Assembly: GCF_020037125.1 (NCBI RefSeq)
Contig: NZ_JAIQDG010000023.1
Coordinates: 1-64,000 of the forward strand
DNA length: 64,000 nt
Direction of reading: 5' to 3'
Origin: Myxococcus sp. RHSTA-1-4
GTDB lineage: Bacteria > Myxococcota > Myxococcia > Myxococcales > Myxococcaceae
Shown: positions 61,676 through 64,000 of the stretch, in pieces
Position numbering within the stretch: the stretch's first letter is position 1
How the letters are laid out: each line of letters opens with the position of its first letter
Made by a program: the position numbers and the translations under genes
The notes under the pieces: generated by a model
Told to the model about the DNA's origin: nothing
What the model saw: only the letters and a program-made list of their open reading frames with translations
Database searches by the model: none

Positions 61676-62146
61676 ATGAAGCGAACGGCCATGCCAGCCC
61701 CGGAAGACGAGGCCCCCGCCAACGCGCTCCCCTCACCCTCCGGCAACAAGAAGCGCGTCCTCGTCGTCGACGACTTCGATGACGCGCGAGAGATGTATGC
61801 GGAGTACCTGGAGTTCGTCGGCTTCGAGGTGGACACCGCCCGCAACGGCGTGGAGGCGGTGGAGAAGGCGCAGGGCGGTGAGCCCGACATCATCCTGATG
61901 GACCTGTCCCTGCCCGTCATGGACGGCTGGGAGGCCACGCGTCTCATCAAGCAGGACGCGCGCACGCGGGACATCCCCGTCATGGCGCTCACCGGCCACG
62001 TGCTCGCCGGCAACGCCGAGCATGCCAGGGAGGCCGGCGCAGACGAGTTCGTCGCCAAGCCGTGCCTGCCACAGGACCTGGAGAACAAAATCCGCAACAT
62101 GCTCAAGCCCAGCAAGGTCCGGGGGAAGGGCGGGCAGGGGACCTGA
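61676..62146 (+). CDS. single-domain response regulator
   Basis: 156 residues. After a Pro/Ala-rich N-terminal 25 residues comes one receiver domain: VLVVDDFDDAREMYAEYLEF (acidic pocket), IILMDLSLPVMDGWEATRL (phospho-Asp), VMALTGHV (Thr) and EFVAKPC (Lys). No output domain; it would work through protein contacts, as in CheY- or DivK-type proteins. The start could also be the ATG at 61691. Confidence 0.92.
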   Translation: MKRTAMPAPEDEAPANALPSPSGNKKRVLVVDDFDDAREMYAEYLEFVGFEVDTARNGVEAVEKAQGGEPDIILMDLSLPVMDGWEATRLIKQDARTRDIPVMALTGHVLAGNAEHAREAGADEFVAKPCLPQDLENKIRNMLKPSKVRGKGGQGT

Positions 62147-62263
62147 GCCAGGAGACACTCCCACTGCCCGCCACCGGACACTCGGGGCGCCACTGTTCCG
62201 CTGTGCATCGTTCCCCGCCCCCGCCCGGTTGACCCCTCGCGGGTGGATTCATAGGCACCCCCT

Positions 62264-64000
62264 GTGGGCACCCCCGCCGCCTCCACCCAGCCAAAGGACA
62301 CGTGGACTCCTCCAGAGGAGTTCGACGAGTACCGCCTCGTGCGTCCCATCGGCCGTGGGCGGACGGGCCGGGTGTACCTCGCCCACGACACGCTGCTCGA
62401 GCGCCCGGTGGCGGTGAAGTTCATCCCCGCGCTCGGGCCCAACGCCCTGGCCCGCTTTCTCGTGGAGGCCCGGGCCGCCGCCCGAATCCAGCACCCCAAC
62501 GTCGTCACCCTCTACCGGGTGGGACAACTGGAGGAGCAGCCCTACCTCGTCTCGGAGTTCATCCGCGGCGTCAGCCTGGACCGGCTCTCCAAGCCCCAGC
62601 CGTGGGAGCGGGTGCTGGCCATGGGTCGGGACCTGGCCCGCGGCCTGAGCGCCGCGCACCGGCGCGGGGTGCTCCACCGGGACATCAAGCCCGGCAACGC
62701 CGTGCTCACCGAGAGCGGCGAGGTGAAGCTGCTCGACTTCGGGCTCGCCAAGCTGCTGGACGAGGCCGCCGAGCCGGCCGAGGCCGCCTCCCGCGCCGGC
62801 GCCGAGCCCCCGAAGCTGCCCGACGACCTGGACCCGGACGCCAGCCCCAACCTCGGAGCCCGCTCGCTGGACGGCGTCTTCCTCCCCTCGCTGCCGAGCG
62901 GCGCGCTGGTGGGCACGCCCTACTACATGTCCCCCGAGGCCTGGGCGGGCGAGGAGCTCACGGCGCGCGGCGACGTGTACTCCCTGGGCATCGTCCTCTA
63001 CGAGCTGTGCGCGGGCCGGGGCCCCTTCCGGGACGTGCCCTGGCGTGAGCTGCCCCGCGTGGTGCGCACCCGCGACGCGCGCCCGCTGGCAGAGGCCGCG
63101 CCCGGCGTGGACGCCGCCTTCGCGGGCATCATCGACCGGTGCCTGCGCCGCGAGCCCTCCGAGCGCTACGCCTCCGCCGCGCAGCTCCTGGACGCGCTGG
63201 AGGGCCTGTCCCGCGAGGAGACGCCCACGGACGTGCCCGAGGGCAACCCCTACCGCGGCCTCCAGGCCTTCGAGGCGGAACACCGGGCCGTCTTCTTCGG
63301 CCGCCGGCGTGAGCAGCGCGCGGTGCTGGAGCGGCTGCGCGCCGAGTCCTTCCTGCTCATCACCGGCGACTCCGGCGTGGGCAAGTCCTCGCTGTGTCTC
63401 GCCGGCCTCCTCCCCTCGGTGGTGGAGGGCGCGCTGGAGGACGGGCGCCGCTGGCACACCGCGGGGCTGGTGCCGGGGCGCAGGCCCATGGCGGCGCTGG
63501 CCGCCGCGCTCGCCCCGCTGCTCCAGATGGAAGAGGAGCCCCTGGCCGAGGCGCTGCGCAACGAGCCCACGTCCCTCGTCCGCCGGCTGCGCGCGAGGCT
63601 GGGCGCCCACGAGGGACTCCTCCTTTATATGGACCAGCTCGAGGAGCTGGTGACGCTGGCTTCCCCGGTGGAGGCGGCGCTGGCGGGGCAGGCGCTGGGC
63701 AGCCTCGCGGAAGGGGCCAGCGGGGTGCGCCTGCTGGCCACCGGCCGGAGCGACTTCCTCACCCGCCTCACCTCGGTGCCGGGGCTCGGAGCGGAGGTGC
63801 CGCGCGCGCTGTACCTCCTCCGCGCCCTGTCGCCCGAGGAGACGCGCGAGGCGGTGACGGGCCCCGCGCGGGTGAAGGGCGTGCGCTTCGAGTCCGAGGC
63901 GCTGGTGGACGCGCTCGTCGCCTCCACCACCGCCGCCGACGGCGGGCTGCCGCTGCTCCAGTTCGCGCTGGCGGAGCTCTGGGAGGCGCGTGACGCCACG
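62264..64000 (+). CDS. Ser/Thr protein kinase fused to nSTAND1-type ATPase (truncated by window end)
   Basis: Open from a GTG at 62264 (in-frame TAG at 62252) through the window edge, 579 codons seen. Kinase domain about 20-310: IGRGRTGRVYLA, VAVKF, HRDIKPGNAV, DFGLAKL and GTPYYMSPEAW, with a long insertion before the activation-segment end. A second domain starts at about 325: NPYRGLQAFEAEHRAVFFGR, then Walker A TGDSGVGKSSL and LLLYMDQLEELVTLAS as Walker B, the nSTAND1 pattern seen in large signalling ATPases that usually end in WD40 or TPR repeats. The C-terminus lies outside the window. Confidence 0.93.
   Translation, partial: MGTPAASTQPKDTWTPPEEFDEYRLVRPIGRGRTGRVYLAHDTLLERPVAVKFIPALGPNALARFLVEARAAARIQHPNVVTLYRVGQLEEQPYLVSEFIRGVSLDRLSKPQPWERVLAMGRDLARGLSAAHRRGVLHRDIKPGNAVLTESGEVKLLDFGLAKLLDEAAEPAEAASRAGAEPPKLPDDLDPDASPNLGARSLDGVFLPSLPSGALVGTPYYMSPEAWAGEELTARGDVYSLGIVLYELCAGRGPFRDVPWRELPRVVRTRDARPLAEAAPGVDAAFAGIIDRCLRREPSERYASAAQLLDALEGLSREETPTDVPEGNPYRGLQAFEAEHRAVFFGRRREQRAVLERLRAESFLLITGDSGVGKSSLCLAGLLPSVVEGALEDGRRWHTAGLVPGRRPMAALAAALAPLLQMEEEPLAEALRNEPTSLVRRLRARLGAHEGLLLYMDQLEELVTLASPVEAALAGQALGSLAEGASGVRLLATGRSDFLTRLTSVPGLGAEVPRALYLLRALSPEETREAVTGPARVKGVRFESEALVDALVASTTAADGGLPLLQFALAELWEARDAT

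Overview
The DNA is very GC-rich (roughly 70 % by eye), with GTG starts, dense 4-bp stop/start overlaps, many short lipoproteins, a PEGA-containing TonB receptor and a Ser/Thr kinase fused to a STAND-type ATPase. Together these point to a myxobacterium, most likely Myxococcaceae. No rRNA, tRNA, CRISPR array, insertion sequence or prophage was recognised. All functional calls come from reading the sequence; no searches were run.

Layout. (1) 1-5440, minus strand: three consecutive PpiC/SurA-type periplasmic folding proteins followed by pdxA (the E. coli surA-pdxA order), and an alpha/beta hydrolase. (2) 5553-9587: small housekeeping and membrane genes, including a CBS-domain protein, a GIY-YIG protein, queE and nudC. 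(3) 9628-25525: a compact biosynthetic locus of two divergent operons that share a 306-bp control region with a perfect 16-bp palindrome. The minus operon encodes an AfsA/MmfL-like hotdog protein, HAD phosphatase, unknown protein, MFS exporter, aldo/keto reductase, ABM monooxygenase-like protein and outer-membrane porin. The plus operon encodes an acyl-AMP ligase, SDR, free ACP, one type I PKS module (KS-AT-DH-inactive KR-ACP) and a small dimeric-barrel-like protein. A LuxR-type regulator and a 50-residue peptide gene follow. My reading is a gamma-butyrolactone, butenolide or alkylfuran type signal or metabolite with its own acyl-chain supply and export route. (4) 26249-28088: divergent SnoaL-like and AraC-family genes.

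(5) 28185-49151: a cobalamin regulon of about 24 genes on the plus strand behind a B12 riboswitch. It encodes cobalt uptake (cbiM, cbiN-like, cbiQ, cbiO), early-cobalt (anaerobic type) corrin-ring synthesis (cbiX, D, C, ET, L, G, H, F, cobA), adenosylation and amidation (cobO, cbiA, cobQ), salvage (cbiZ), nucleotide-loop assembly (cobU, cbiB, cobC) and the oxygen-dependent DMB synthase bluB. No cbiJ/cobK, cobS or cobT was seen. Four gene junctions carry degenerate tandem copies of the next gene's start. Each copy forms a micro-ORF of 18-31 codons that overlaps the upstream stop and the downstream start, so translational coupling is kept.

(6) 49161-57519, minus strand: glyoxalase I, a large YfhO-like membrane protein, a nitronate monooxygenase-like enzyme, a GNAT, a PEGA/TonB receptor and a HIT protein. 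(7) 57775-64000: two large surface lipoproteins (one a probable beta-propeller in AT-richer DNA), a single-domain response regulator, and a Ser/Thr kinase-nSTAND protein cut by the window end.
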